Counted from the stretch's first letter, positions 1 to 6,899 are shown. The stretch is DNA of 10,937 nucleotides from Candidatus Bipolaricaulota bacterium (GCA_027021605.1 JALUUA010000150.1:1-10937); one strand, 5' to 3'. The notes: a model not told the origin generated them from the sequence alone. Translations and numbers: made by a program.

Positions 1-1317
1 GAGCAAGAACGCCAAAACGACCCCGGCGCCCATGAGCGTTCTGAATAAGCGGGCGAGCCAGACGGCCTGCAGCGTCTCGTAGATCGTCTGGTTCAGGAGG
101 TTGACGCTGATGCCCACCACCAGCCCGGAGTGGGTAAACCCCAGGTAGAAGATGGGGAAGGCCACGGCCATCAGCCAGAAGACCCAGCTGGTGAGCCGCC
201 AGCTGTAGAGCTTGCGGCCCGTAAGCCGGGGGAACAGATAGATCCCGGCGGCCATCCCGAAGCACGTAAACGCCCCCGCCAGCGCCAGGTGCGCGTGGGC
301 CTGGACCCACTCCGTGAAGTGGACGAACCAGTTGACGGCGTGGGTCGTCTGGAAGGGGCCTTGGATGCAGGTGATCAAGTAGTAGACGGCCCCCAGCACG
401 GCGAATCGGAGCGGAAAGCTCTCGATGACCCGGGACCAGTTGAGGCGGGGCGTGGCCAGGTGGTTGACCACCACGGCCAGCACGGGGATCGCCAGCAGCA
501 CGGAGCTGATGACGGCGAACTCCCCGATCCAGCGGGGCATCGGCATCTGCAGGAAGTGATGGAGCCCCGTCCCCGGGTAGAAGGCCATCAGCGTCCAAAA
601 GCCCAAAATGCTCAAGCGGTGGGAGTAGATGGGCTGTCGGGCCGCGAGCGGGATGATGTAATACGCGATCCCCAGCCCCAGGGGCGTGATGAAGAGCCCC
701 ACGGCGTTGTGGAGCCACCAGGCGTGCAGCATCTGGTTCCCCAGGCCCGTGAAGGCCAGCGTGAGGAAGTTCCCCACCAGATACGTAATGGCCGTGGTGT
801 AGAGCCCTCCTAAGAGATACCAGACGCTGACGTACAGCTTCTCCCGCTTGCGCTTCAGCACGGTGGCGTGGACGCTGGCGATGACCATCACGGCGGCGAG
901 CACGATCAGGATGTCCACCAGAAGGGGGGCCTCGGCGTACTCGTAGGGCTGAATGGACAAGAGGGGGTGGCCCACGATCCCGGCCCAGATGAGCACAAGA
1001 TCGAGCAGCACGGCCAGGTTCCAGACCCAGCCCGCCGCGTACGCCAGTCGGGGGAGCTTCAGCTCCACGTCGCACAGCCGCGGGACGATGTAGAGGATGG
1101 CGGCCACAAACCCCATCCCGATCCAGCCGTAGATCACGAGGTTAGTATGAAAGATGCGCAGCTTGCTGTACGGCAGGCTCAGGGCTTCCACAAAGCTCAA
1201 CACATCGGGCCAGAGGAACTGGAGCGACTGGAAGAGCCCAATCAAGGGACCCAAAGCCAGCCAGACCAACGAAGAGAAGAACCAGAGCTTGACGACCCGC
1301 TTCTCCTGTTCGCTCAT
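1..1317 (-). CDS. ccoN: Heme-copper oxidase subunit I, cbb3 (CcoN)-like, partial at left edge
   Basis: Catalytic subunit of a membrane terminal oxidase that reduces O2 at a heme/CuB centre. The frame is open for all 439 codons from ATG 1317 to the window edge, so the C-terminus is missing; canonical CcoN is about 470-480 residues. Visible ligands are H57 in HTNLVIYGW (low-spin heme), H203 in WWLHNAVG (CuB), H253 and H254 in GTGLHHF (CuB), and H341 and H343 in QAHAHLALAG (heme b3 and heme b). Y247 lies 44 residues after H203, the same spacing as the His-Tyr cross-link of CcoN, which favours O2 reduction over NO reduction. IYSHRLSILGFW (230-241) is also CcoN-like. Odd points are GTGLHH where CcoN has AGPHH, and Q319 in IQGP where CcoN has EGP. 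An AGGGGGG tract lies 8 nt before the ATG. The small membrane gene at 1390-1542 lies just upstream. CcoO and CcoP would have to lie outside the window. Confidence 0.85.
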   Translation of the reverse strand, partial: MSEQEKRVVKLWFFSSLVWLALGPLIGLFQSLQFLWPDVLSFVEALSLPYSKLRIFHTNLVIYGWIGMGFVAAILYIVPRLCDVELKLPRLAYAAGWVWNLAVLLDLVLIWAGIVGHPLLSIQPYEYAEAPLLVDILIVLAAVMVIASVHATVLKRKREKLYVSVWYLLGGLYTTAITYLVGNFLTLAFTGLGNQMLHAWWLHNAVGLFITPLGLGIAYYIIPLAARQPIYSHRLSILGFWTLMAFYPGTGLHHFLQMPMPRWIGEFAVISSVLLAIPVLAVVVNHLATPRLNWSRVIESFPLRFAVLGAVYYLITCIQGPFQTTHAVNWFVHFTEWVQAHAHLALAGAFTCFGMAAGIYLFPRLTGRKLYSWRLTSWVFWLMAVAFPIFYLGFTHSGLVVGISVNLLNQTIYETLQAVWLARLFRTLMGAGVVLAFLL

Positions 1318-1389
1318 AAGCTCTGCCCCCCTATTTGTCTTGTCTTGTATTGTATTTATTTTTTCCCGTGATCGTCCCCGGCTTGCGCC

Positions 1390-1542
1390 TCAGGGGTGGG
1401 TGACCTCAAAGGGCGCGATTAGGAACGCGTAAATAAGCCACCCGAAGAAGACGATCCAGATCCACCACGGAAACCGACCTTCGCCCTCGCGGATGGGTTC
1501 CTCCGCCGATGGGGTCGGCGGTTGTGCGCGCGGGTGCTCCAT
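1390..1542 (-). CDS. Small single-span membrane protein, possible oxidase accessory subunit
   Basis: A 50-residue protein with a Pro/Glu-rich N-terminal half and one strongly hydrophobic segment at about residues 24-43 (FPWWIWIVFFGWLIYAFLIA), ending APFEVTHP. I chose ATG 1542 because GGGAGGAGGGAGGAG lies directly before it. A longer in-frame start at 1638 adds a low-complexity Arg/Gly/Glu stretch and is less likely. The gene lies 72 nt upstream of the oxidase subunit I gene on the same strand, behind a candidate promoter. Heme-copper oxidases often carry tiny one-helix subunits (CcoQ, CcoS, or subunit IIa of ba3 oxidases), so an assembly or structural role is a reasonable inference. I see no heme- or copper-binding motif and no clear match to any of these families. 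Confidence 0.7.
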   Translation of the reverse strand: MEHPRAQPPTPSAEEPIREGEGRFPWWIWIVFFGWLIYAFLIAPFEVTHP

Positions 1543-1653
1543 CTCCTCCCTCCTCCCTTGCTCCCCTCCTCTCCCCCTTCCGGGTTCCGGCTCCCCAGGC
1601 CGTCGTGTAGGGGTTTCGGAGTTGAAACTGCTTTTCACTCTTACTCGACGGAG

Positions 1654-1682
1654 AGGATAGCAAAAGGCGGTCGGGCGTGCAA
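1654..1682 (-). promoter_or_regulatory. Candidate sigma70-type promoter for the oxidase genes
   Basis: On the minus strand TTGCAC (1682-1677) is followed after 17 nt by TATCCT (1659-1654). TG one base before the -10 makes an extended -10 (TGCTATCCT). The -35 matches the consensus only at its first three bases. It lies between the DUF423 stop (1694) and the small membrane gene (start 1542), giving a leader of about 105 nt. The rest of 1543-1693 holds only a purine-rich leader ending in the ribosome-binding tract. Confidence 0.4.
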
Positions 1683-1693
1683 CGGGGGGCCGG

Positions 1694-2062
1694 CTACCGT
1701 CGCAGGGCGCCCCAGGCGAGCAGCGCCCAGCCCGCTAGGAACGCCACCCCGCCCCAGGGGGTGATCGCCCCGAGGGCCCGCACCCCGGTGAGGCTCAACG
1801 CGTACAGGCTCCCGGAGAAGAGCACGATCCCGGCGACGAAGAGCCAGCCCGCGGCCGTCAGGGGGCCCGCCCCCCAGCGCTCGCGGGCCCAGCTCACCCC
1901 CAGCAGGGCGAGCGCGTGCCAGAGCTGGTAGCGCACCCCCGTCTCGAAGATCGCCAGCAGCTCGGGCTCAAGGCGGCCGCGCAGCCCGTGGGCGCCGAAC
2001 GCCCCCAGCGCCACCCCCAGCCCCGCCAGCAGCGCGCCCAGCGCGAAGAACGTTCGCTCCAT
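1694..2062 (-). CDS. DUF423 (YgdD-type) membrane protein
   Basis: A 122-residue, very hydrophobic protein with about four membrane segments (residues 5-23, 46-57, 68-88 and 99-118). Family hallmarks are GAFGAHGL near the N-terminus, YQLWHALALLG in the second helix, LFSGSLYALSLTG in the third, and ITPWGGVAFLAGW in the fourth. Length and order match DUF423/YgdD proteins of the inner membrane, whose biochemical role is unknown. ATG 2062 has only a weak ribosome-binding site (a GAGG touches the start). It is on the same strand as the pseudouridine synthase upstream, separated by 135 nt holding a TATAAT box, so it is probably transcribed at least partly on its own. Confidence 0.9.
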   Translation of the reverse strand: MERTFFALGALLAGLGVALGAFGAHGLRGRLEPELLAIFETGVRYQLWHALALLGVSWARERWGAGPLTAAGWLFVAGIVLFSGSLYALSLTGVRALGAITPWGGVAFLAGWALLAWGALRR

Positions 2063-2154
2063 CCTCAGGACTTCCCACCCTCCCCTCTCCTCGCTGCCCC
2101 ACCCTTCGCTGTCCCACCCTGCCCGGTGTGCGCGTGCACGTTCATCATGACGCC

Positions 2155-2184
2155 ATTATAGCCCTCCGAGGGCCGGGAGATCAG
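2155..2184 (-). promoter_or_regulatory. Candidate promoter for the DUF423 gene
   Basis: A perfect TATAAT lies at 2160-2155 on the minus strand. CTGATC at 2184-2179 is a weak -35 (3 of 6 matches) at 18 nt spacing. A small perfect hairpin (GCCCT, loop CGG, AGGGC; 2173-2161) lies between the two boxes. It is not followed by a T-run, so I do not call a terminator for the upstream gene. Expected transcription start is near 2148, with a leader of about 85 nt. Confidence 0.45.
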
Positions 2185-2197
2185 CCGGGGGACGACT

Positions 2198-2968
2198 TCA
2201 GCGGGCGCCCGAGCTGGGGGAGCCGAGGCGCTTCTTGAGCGCCTCGAGGGCCCGGCGCTCCGGGGTCGTGAGCCGCTTGAGCTCCCCCGGGCGCAGCTTG
2301 CCCAGCGCGACGGGGCCGTGTCCTACCCGCACCAGCCGCTCCAGCGGGAGCTTGAAGTGCTTAATCAAGCGCTTCACTTCGTGCTTCTTCCCCTCGGTGA
2401 GCACCAGCTCCAAAACGGTGCGGTTGCGGGAGCGCTCGACGATCCGCCCCCGGCGGATCCGGAGCACCTCCCCCCCGTCCCGCACGCCCCGCTGCATCTT
2501 GCGGAACATCTCATAAACGTGGCGATAGGGCAAGAGCCGCGGGATCACCACGTGGTAGACCTTCTCCACCTCGTAGCGGGGATGGGTGAGGAAGTTCACG
2601 AGCTCGCCGTCGTTGGTGAGCAGCAGGAGCCCCTCGGCGTCCCGGTCCAGCCGCCCCGCGATCGCCAACCCCTGCCCCCCGAGGCCCCGCCGCTGGAGGA
2701 GCCTCCCGACGGTGTTCGGGTGCTTGGGGTCGTAGAGCGAGGAGAGCATCCCGGCGGGCTTGTAGAGCTTGTAGACCGCGGGCTCCCGGGGCTCCAGGGG
2801 GACCCGGCGGCCCCGGACCTCCAGCTCTCGGACCGTCTCTGGGTCCACCTCGAGGAAGGGGTTCGTGAGGGTCTGGCCGTCCAGGCGCACCTCCCCTTGC
2901 TCGATGAGCCGCTGGGCCTTGCGGCGGGCGATCCCCGCGCGGCGCTGGACGAGCTGCAACAACCTCAT
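2198..2968 (-). CDS. RsuA/RluB/E/F-family rRNA pseudouridine synthase
   Basis: A 256-residue enzyme expected to isomerise a specific uridine of rRNA to pseudouridine. Residues 1-47 form an S4 RNA-binding domain (QRRAGIARRKAQRLIEQGEV). KLYKPAGMLSS at 67-77 opens the catalytic domain. The hallmark GRLDRDAEGLLLLTNDGEL is at 105-123, with D108 as catalytic aspartate. GKKHEVKRLIKHF near the C-terminus is the family's GxxxQ/HxxR-like substrate-binding stretch. I chose ATG 2968 because it begins exactly at the S4 domain and overlaps the stop of the acyl-CoA synthetase gene as ATGA, a classic coupling junction; no separate ribosome-binding site is visible. Size fits RluB (23S U2605), but RsuA (16S) or RluE/F cannot be excluded from sequence alone. 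Confidence 0.88.
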   Translation of the reverse strand: MRLLQLVQRRAGIARRKAQRLIEQGEVRLDGQTLTNPFLEVDPETVRELEVRGRRVPLEPREPAVYKLYKPAGMLSSLYDPKHPNTVGRLLQRRGLGGQGLAIAGRLDRDAEGLLLLTNDGELVNFLTHPRYEVEKVYHVVIPRLLPYRHVYEMFRKMQRGVRDGGEVLRIRRGRIVERSRNRTVLELVLTEGKKHEVKRLIKHFKLPLERLVRVGHGPVALGKLRPGELKRLTTPERRALEALKKRLGSPSSGAR

Positions 2969-5133
2969 AGAGATTCGCCTGTGCCTTCGCCTTCGCCCGA
3001 GCCCCCAAGGAGGATGCGCGCGTCCACCACCCGGGCTCCCTTCTCCCTCTCGAAGACGATCAGGGGGTTGATGTCCAGCTCCTCGATCTCCTCCAGCTCC
3101 ACGGCGAGCTGGGACAAGCGCAGGAGGCACTCGGCGATCGCGTCGACGTCGCGGGGCGGCTGGCCGCGGAAGCCCTCCAGGAGCTTGTGGGCCCGGATGC
3201 CCTCGATCATCCGGTAGGCCCCCAGCTCCCGGATCGGCGCGATCCGGAAGGTGACGTCCCTCAAAACCTCCACGTACACCCCGCCCAACCCGAACATCAG
3301 GAGGGGCCCGAAGTGGGGGTCGCGCTTTAACCCCAAAATGGTCTCCACCCCGCCGGGCGCGGCGACGAACTCCTGGACGAAGACGCCCCAGATCTCCGCC
3401 TCGGGCTTGCGCCGTCGCACCCCGTCTAGGATCGCGCGATACGCCTCTCGTACGGCTCCCTCGTCCTCCAGCTTGAGCCGTACGCCCCCGACGTCGAACT
3501 TGTGGACGATCTGGGGCGAGACGATCTTCAACGCCACGGGATAGCCGATCTCCTGCGCCCTGCGGACGGCCTCGTCCTCGGTGGCGGCCAGCTCCCCCCG
3601 CAGCACGGGGAACCCGTACGCGCGCAGGACGGCGTGGGCCTCCGGCTCGGGGAGGAACGTTCGCCCCTCGGCTCGGGCCTTCGTAAGGATCGCGCGGGCC
3701 GCCTCGCGGTCGACGTCGTCGAAGGTCCGCACCGGCGTTCGCGGACGGTGGACCCAGCTCGTGTAGCGGGCCATCTCCGCCAGCGCGCGGGCGGCGTCCT
3801 CTGGGAAGCGGTAGTGGGGGACTCGGGCCTCCTCCAGCACCCGCAGGGCCTCGTCGATCGCCTCCAGGGCCATGAGGCACGCGAGCACGGGCTTCTTGTG
3901 CTCGCGGGCCGCGTCGGCGATCGTCCGAGCGATGGCCGTAAGATCCGCCATCATCTGGGGGGTGCAGATCACGATGGCGGAGTCGACGGCCTCGTCGCCG
4001 AGGACGAGCCGGAGGGCGTGGGCATAGCGATCTTCTTGGGCGTCCCCGATGAGGTCCACGGGGTTCTGGACGCTTGCCGTGGGCGGCAGGCCCTCCCGGA
4101 GCTTCCGGGTGGTCTCCTCGGAGAAGCGGGCCAGTTTGAGCCCATGGCGCACGCAGGCGTCGGTGGCCATGATCCCGGGCCCGCCGGCGTTGGTGACGAT
4201 CGCCACCCGATCCCCCCGGGGCGCGGGCTGCTGGGCGAGCGCCTGGGCGTACTCGAAGAGCTCCTCGATGGTTTCGACCCGGAGCACCCCGCACTGGTGG
4301 AAGAGGGCGTCGTACACCTCGTCGGAGCCCGCCAGCGCCCCCGTGTGGGAGGCGGCGGCGCGGGCCCCCTCGCGGGTGCGGCCCGACTTAATCGCCAGAA
4401 TGGGCTTCTTTTGGGGCAGCTCCCCGGTGATCTCGCGGGCCAGCTCCAGAAAGCCCTTGGGGTCCTCTAGGTTCTCCACGTACAGCAGGATGACGTCCGT
4501 GCGGGGGTCGTCCCGCAGCGCCGCGAGGAGGTGGTTCTCGTTGAGGACGGCCTTGTTCCCGATCGAGATGAACTGGGAGATCCCGATGTGCTCCGCCTCG
4601 CAGTACTCGAGGGCCGCCACCCCCACCGCGCCGCTCTGCGAGATGAACGCGATGTTCCCCCGCGGGGGCATGGAGCGGGCGAAGGTGGCGTTCAACCGCA
4701 CCTCGGGGTCCGTGTTGATGATCCCCAGGCAGTTGGGGCCCACCAGCGCGATCCCGTGCTCCCGGGCGATCGCCTTGAGCCGCTCCTCGAGCTCGACGCC
4801 CCGGCCGCCGACCTCCTTGAAGCCCGCGCTGAGGACGACGGCGCCGGGGATGCCCTTTTGGGCGCACTCCTCCAGCACCTGGGGAACGGCCGGGGCGGGG
4901 ACGATCACCACGGCCAGGTCGACCTCGTCGGGGACCTCGAGCACCGAGGGGTAGGCCCGCACGCCCAGAATGCTCCTCGCCTTGGGGTTGACCGGGTAGA
5001 CCACGCCCCGATAGTCCCCCAGCAGGATGTTGGCGAACACCGCCCGGCCCACGGAGTCGGGGCGGGTCGAGGCCCCGATCACCGCCACGGAGCGCGGGGA
5101 AAGCAGCCGCCGAAGTTGATTATTCTCCACCAT
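2965..5133 (-). CDS. ADP-forming acyl-CoA synthetase (acetyl-CoA synthetase, fused alpha-beta)
   Basis: A 722-residue cytosolic enzyme of the NDP-forming acyl-CoA synthetase family, which conserves the thioester energy of acetyl- or other acyl-CoA as ATP and releases the acid. Domains in order: CoA-binding Rossmann fold (10-130, SVAVIGASTRPDSVG), succinyl-CoA ligase-like domains (150-460) with phosphohistidine H263 in ASHTGALAGSDEVYDALF, then an ATP-grasp beta part (475-700) with the second histidine H544 in IVHKFDVGGV and ELDINPL near the end. Alpha and beta, separate in some archaea, are one chain here. ATG 5133 has AAGGAG 9 nt upstream and begins like other family members (ENNQLRRLLSPRSVAVIG). 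A longer GTG start at 5190 would add 19 residues. The C-terminus is a Gly/Glu tail coded by a hexanucleotide repeat. Its stop overlaps the pseudouridine synthase start. Confidence 0.92.
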   Translation of the reverse strand: MVENNQLRRLLSPRSVAVIGASTRPDSVGRAVFANILLGDYRGVVYPVNPKARSILGVRAYPSVLEVPDEVDLAVVIVPAPAVPQVLEECAQKGIPGAVVLSAGFKEVGGRGVELEERLKAIAREHGIALVGPNCLGIINTDPEVRLNATFARSMPPRGNIAFISQSGAVGVAALEYCEAEHIGISQFISIGNKAVLNENHLLAALRDDPRTDVILLYVENLEDPKGFLELAREITGELPQKKPILAIKSGRTREGARAAASHTGALAGSDEVYDALFHQCGVLRVETIEELFEYAQALAQQPAPRGDRVAIVTNAGGPGIMATDACVRHGLKLARFSEETTRKLREGLPPTASVQNPVDLIGDAQEDRYAHALRLVLGDEAVDSAIVICTPQMMADLTAIARTIADAAREHKKPVLACLMALEAIDEALRVLEEARVPHYRFPEDAARALAEMARYTSWVHRPRTPVRTFDDVDREAARAILTKARAEGRTFLPEPEAHAVLRAYGFPVLRGELAATEDEAVRRAQEIGYPVALKIVSPQIVHKFDVGGVRLKLEDEGAVREAYRAILDGVRRRKPEAEIWGVFVQEFVAAPGGVETILGLKRDPHFGPLLMFGLGGVYVEVLRDVTFRIAPIRELGAYRMIEGIRAHKLLEGFRGQPPRDVDAIAECLLRLSQLAVELEEIEELDINPLIVFEREKGARVVDARILLGGSGEGEGTGESL
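2974..2997. repeat. Short hexanucleotide repeat at a gene junction
   Basis: Four hexamers in a row on the plus strand: TTCGCC, TGTGCC, TTCGCC, TTCGCC. On the coding strand they give a GEGEGTGE tail to the acyl-CoA synthetase just before its stop. Copy changes would keep the frame, so the repeat could vary without breaking either gene. Confidence 0.6.
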
Positions 5134-5186
5134 TGCCACGATCTCCTTTGTCCTCTTGTCGATTTCCTTCTTTGGCCAGCACTCGC

Positions 5187-5578
5187 TCACGGTCCACCAT
5201 GGGCTACGCTCTCCAAGTACTCCCGATAGATATGTCGGAAATCGTCAAACTCCTGGGCCGTGCGGAAGGCCAGATCGTAAAGCGCATCCTCGTCTTTGGC
5301 GAGAAAACCCGACACTCCTTGAGGACCCGATGCCGGATATAGAGGGGCAGGGCCTGAAAGACGTGCACGTCCAGATCGAAGGCTCCCACGTAGCCCAACC
5401 GCTTGTGCGCCAGCGCTTCGGATGTCCAATCCCCGGGGCGGAGGACGAGACAGACGTCGAGGTCGGAGCCGGGATGCGCATCGCCCCGGGCAGCGCTCCC
5501 AAACAGCATGACCGCCAGCACGTCCCGATCGTGCCGGGCTCGGTCCAACAGCGCTTCCAGCTCGCTCTTTCCCCTCAT
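5187..5578 (-). pseudogene. MNT-type nucleotidyltransferase, split by a -1 frameshift
   Basis: The N-terminal frame (from ATG 5578) carries the minimal nucleotidyltransferase signature LFGSAARGDAHPGSDLDV (residues 25-42; metal ligands D39 and D41) and a third acidic site, FDLDVHVF (67-74). After RHRVLKECRVF this frame runs into unrelated residues. The natural C-terminus lies in another frame: FLAKDEDALYDLAFRTAQ, then EFDDFRHIYREYLES, ending at TGA 5187. The frames meet at a four-base A-run (5304-5307, T-run on the coding strand). One extra T would restore a protein of about 130 residues. MNT proteins are usually antitoxins of HEPN toxins and act by AMP transfer (MntA/HepT), but no HEPN gene is next to it here. 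It follows the Uma2-like gene by 6 nt. A real mutation, a sequencing error or slippage could each explain it. The product and the frame break are clear; whether it is truly dead is not. Confidence 0.75.
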
Positions 5579-5584
5579 TTCATT

Positions 5585-6157
5585 TCAGGTCAAGAGTTCT
5601 TCCAGGGGAATGACAACGTCGGGAAGGGCCTCCGGCGCGATTCGATCGCCCTTTTTGGTCTCCTCAATGCGGGCGTACGCCCCCCGTTGGGGCTTCCGAA
5701 AGGCCGTAAGCCGACCCTTGGAGAGATCGATCAACCAGACCTCGGGGATGCCGTGCCGGGCGTAGAGGGGGATCTTCACATGGCGATCGTACTCGGACGA
5801 CGTCTCGGCCACCTCCACCACGAGGAGCACGTCCTCGGGCTTGGGGTGCTCTTCCGCGTAGAAGTCCGGTCGGGGTTTGAGCAGGGCGAGATCGGGCTGG
5901 GGCTCCGAGTGCTCGCCCAGGCGAATGGAGTCCTGTACACTGACGATGGCCTGATCCTTAACCCGGCTGGAGAATACGGCATTCAATCGCTTAACGCACG
6001 CCGCGTGCTTGCTCCCGATGGGTGAATTCACGATGATCTCCCCCTCGATGAGTTCCACGCGATCGTCCTCGCTTAGGATGCCGACCTCGGCCAGCTTGTG
6101 GTACTCCTCCACGGTAAAGCGGCGGGTGGTGTACGTCCGAACGGTTGCCTGCGCCAT
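5585..6157 (-). CDS. Uma2-family protein (PD-(D/E)XK nuclease fold, DUF820)
   Basis: A 190-residue protein with the Uma2/DUF820 layout: FTVEEYHKLAEVGILSEDDRVELIEGEI near the N-terminus, an early HAACVKRLNAVF helix, then the nuclease-fold core. Likely active-site residues are D89 in EPQPDLALL, E115 in VVEVAE and K128 in YDRHVKIPLYARHGIPEVW. The family is widespread in cyanobacteria and GC-rich soil or thermal bacteria. A nuclease activity is assumed from the fold and is rarely tested. I chose ATG 6157 (GGGGGG 7 nt upstream) over an in-frame ATG at 6172. It is the first gene of a run that continues through the nucleotidyltransferase to the acyl-CoA synthetase. A weak -10 (TACACT, 6198-6193) lies upstream with no convincing -35. 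Confidence 0.85.
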   Translation of the reverse strand: MAQATVRTYTTRRFTVEEYHKLAEVGILSEDDRVELIEGEIIVNSPIGSKHAACVKRLNAVFSSRVKDQAIVSVQDSIRLGEHSEPQPDLALLKPRPDFYAEEHPKPEDVLLVVEVAETSSEYDRHVKIPLYARHGIPEVWLIDLSKGRLTAFRKPQRGAYARIEETKKGDRIAPEALPDVVIPLEELLT

Positions 6158-6246
6158 GCTCGATCCCCCCAAATCAAACCCCTTGTGCTTTCAGTGTAGC
6201 GCGGGGCGGGCGGCGGGGCTACCCCTCTTACCCATTCCCACCGAGC

Positions 6247-6276
6247 TTGACGGGGAGATCGGCCCCGCGGTACAGT
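6247..6276 (+). promoter_or_regulatory. Candidate promoter for the 6325 gene
   Basis: TTGACG (6247-6252, 5 of 6 matches to the -35 consensus) and TACAGT (6271-6276, 4 of 6) are separated by 18 nt. Transcription would start near 6283, inside a 13-bp tandem repeat. This lies in the 167-nt gap between the divergent Uma2-like gene and the plus-strand gene at 6325. Confidence 0.5.
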
Positions 6277-6278
6277 CC

Positions 6279-6304
6279 GGATGCCCAACGTGGATGCCCA
6301 ACGT
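6279..6304. repeat. Perfect 13-bp tandem duplication
   Basis: GGATGCCCAACGT occurs twice back to back (6279-6291 and 6292-6304), directly after the candidate -10 and before the ribosome-binding site of the gene at 6325. It may be a slippage duplication or a doubled protein- or RNA-binding site in the leader. Confidence 0.85.
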
Positions 6305-6324
6305 GAGGGAAGGGAGCTTCAACG

Positions 6325-6768
6325 GTGCACAGGGTGCGCGCAAAGCAAGGGACCTCCCAAGGGTTCTCCGGGTGGGGTGTGTGGTCGGTCGTCCTGCTCC
6401 TCTTTGGCTTGGGGGTGGGGGTGAGGGGGTGTTTTCCCTTTGAGGGCTCCGGCGGGGCGGACCTCGTCTTCTACGTGGAGAACCGTAGCGCTGAACCCGT
6501 CCACCTGCAGGTGATCGCCGACCGGGAGCACCTGTTCGCCGTGGATCTGGAAGCGGCCCCCTCTCCCGCCTCATCGGGCGTTCCGGGCCTGGAGGTGCGG
6601 GTGAGGGTGGAGCGCTTCCCCCGCGAGCTGGAGGTGCGGGAGGTCCTGCGGGAGCTGCGCGCTCGGTTCTCCCTGGAGGAGCATCCCCTCCCTCCGGGAT
6701 ACGGGTACCGCATCGTCGTCTCCGAGCAGGGGATCGAACTCTTTGCGAACTACGCCACGACCCGTTAA
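6325..6768 (+). CDS. Membrane-anchored protein of unknown function
   Basis: A 147-residue protein starting at GTG 6325, with AAGGGAG 8 nt upstream deciding the start. Residues 1-16 are basic, 17-35 form one hydrophobic segment (WGVWSVVLLLFGLGVGV), and C36 follows. This could be a signal anchor or a poor lipobox (VRGC has Arg at -2, unusual for a lipoprotein). Residues 45-147 look like an exported, beta-rich domain: LVFYVENRSAEPVHLQV, a segment alternating charged and hydrophobic residues (89-110), and a closing GYGYRIVVSEQGIELFANY. The YVENRSAEPVHLQV start recalls beta-sandwich folds, but I do not recognise a family. It has its own promoter and no partner on the same strand except the lower-GC toxin-antitoxin pair 180 nt further on. 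Likely role at the cell envelope is inference only. Confidence 0.75.
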   Translation: MHRVRAKQGTSQGFSGWGVWSVVLLLFGLGVGVRGCFPFEGSGGADLVFYVENRSAEPVHLQVIADREHLFAVDLEAAPSPASSGVPGLEVRVRVERFPRELEVREVLRELRARFSLEEHPLPPGYGYRIVVSEQGIELFANYATTR

Positions 6769-6781
6769 GCCCGGAGCGGGC
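6769..6781 (+). terminator. Possible weak terminator after the 6325 gene
   Basis: GCCCG, loop GAG, CGGGC begins immediately after the stop codon and is followed by GTTTC. The stem is only five pairs and the T-run three, so termination would be weak. The rest of the gap to 6895 holds two further imperfect hairpins (6818-6833 and about 6850-6876) and no gene. Confidence 0.3.
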
Positions 6782-6899
6782 GTTTCACTGCATCGAGGAC
6801 CTTCGCGAGAACTTAAGAGCGTAGAGCAACGCTGTGAGCAATAGCGAATGCCCTGGGCTACAGCGCCTGAGAGGGCAAAGGGATAAGAGTGGCTTCGTC

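Noticed and set aside
130..1371. Long plus-strand open frames (130-813 and 868-1371) opposite the oxidase gene
   Set aside because: They are antisense to a clear oxidase with all metal ligands; their products are His/Pro/Gly-rich with no family features.
2969..4294. Extended minus-strand reading frame upstream of the pseudouridine synthase
   Set aside because: The extra residues are Arg/Gly/Pro-rich shadow of the acyl-CoA synthetase; the S4 domain starts exactly at ATG 2968.
5134..5190. Longer GTG start (5190) for the acyl-CoA synthetase, overlapping the nucleotidyltransferase stop as GTGA
   Set aside because: ATG 5133 has a better ribosome-binding site and the expected N-terminus; the extra 19 residues are unlike the family.
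2318..5229. Several long plus-strand frames over the pseudouridine synthase and acyl-CoA synthetase genes
   Set aside because: High GC keeps antisense frames open; the minus-strand products carry complete domain motifs and good start signals.
6769..6895. Possible tRNA, small RNA or transposon remnant in the gap before the toxin-antitoxin pair
   Set aside because: Only short imperfect hairpins are visible; no cloverleaf, no terminal repeats and no reading frame with family features.
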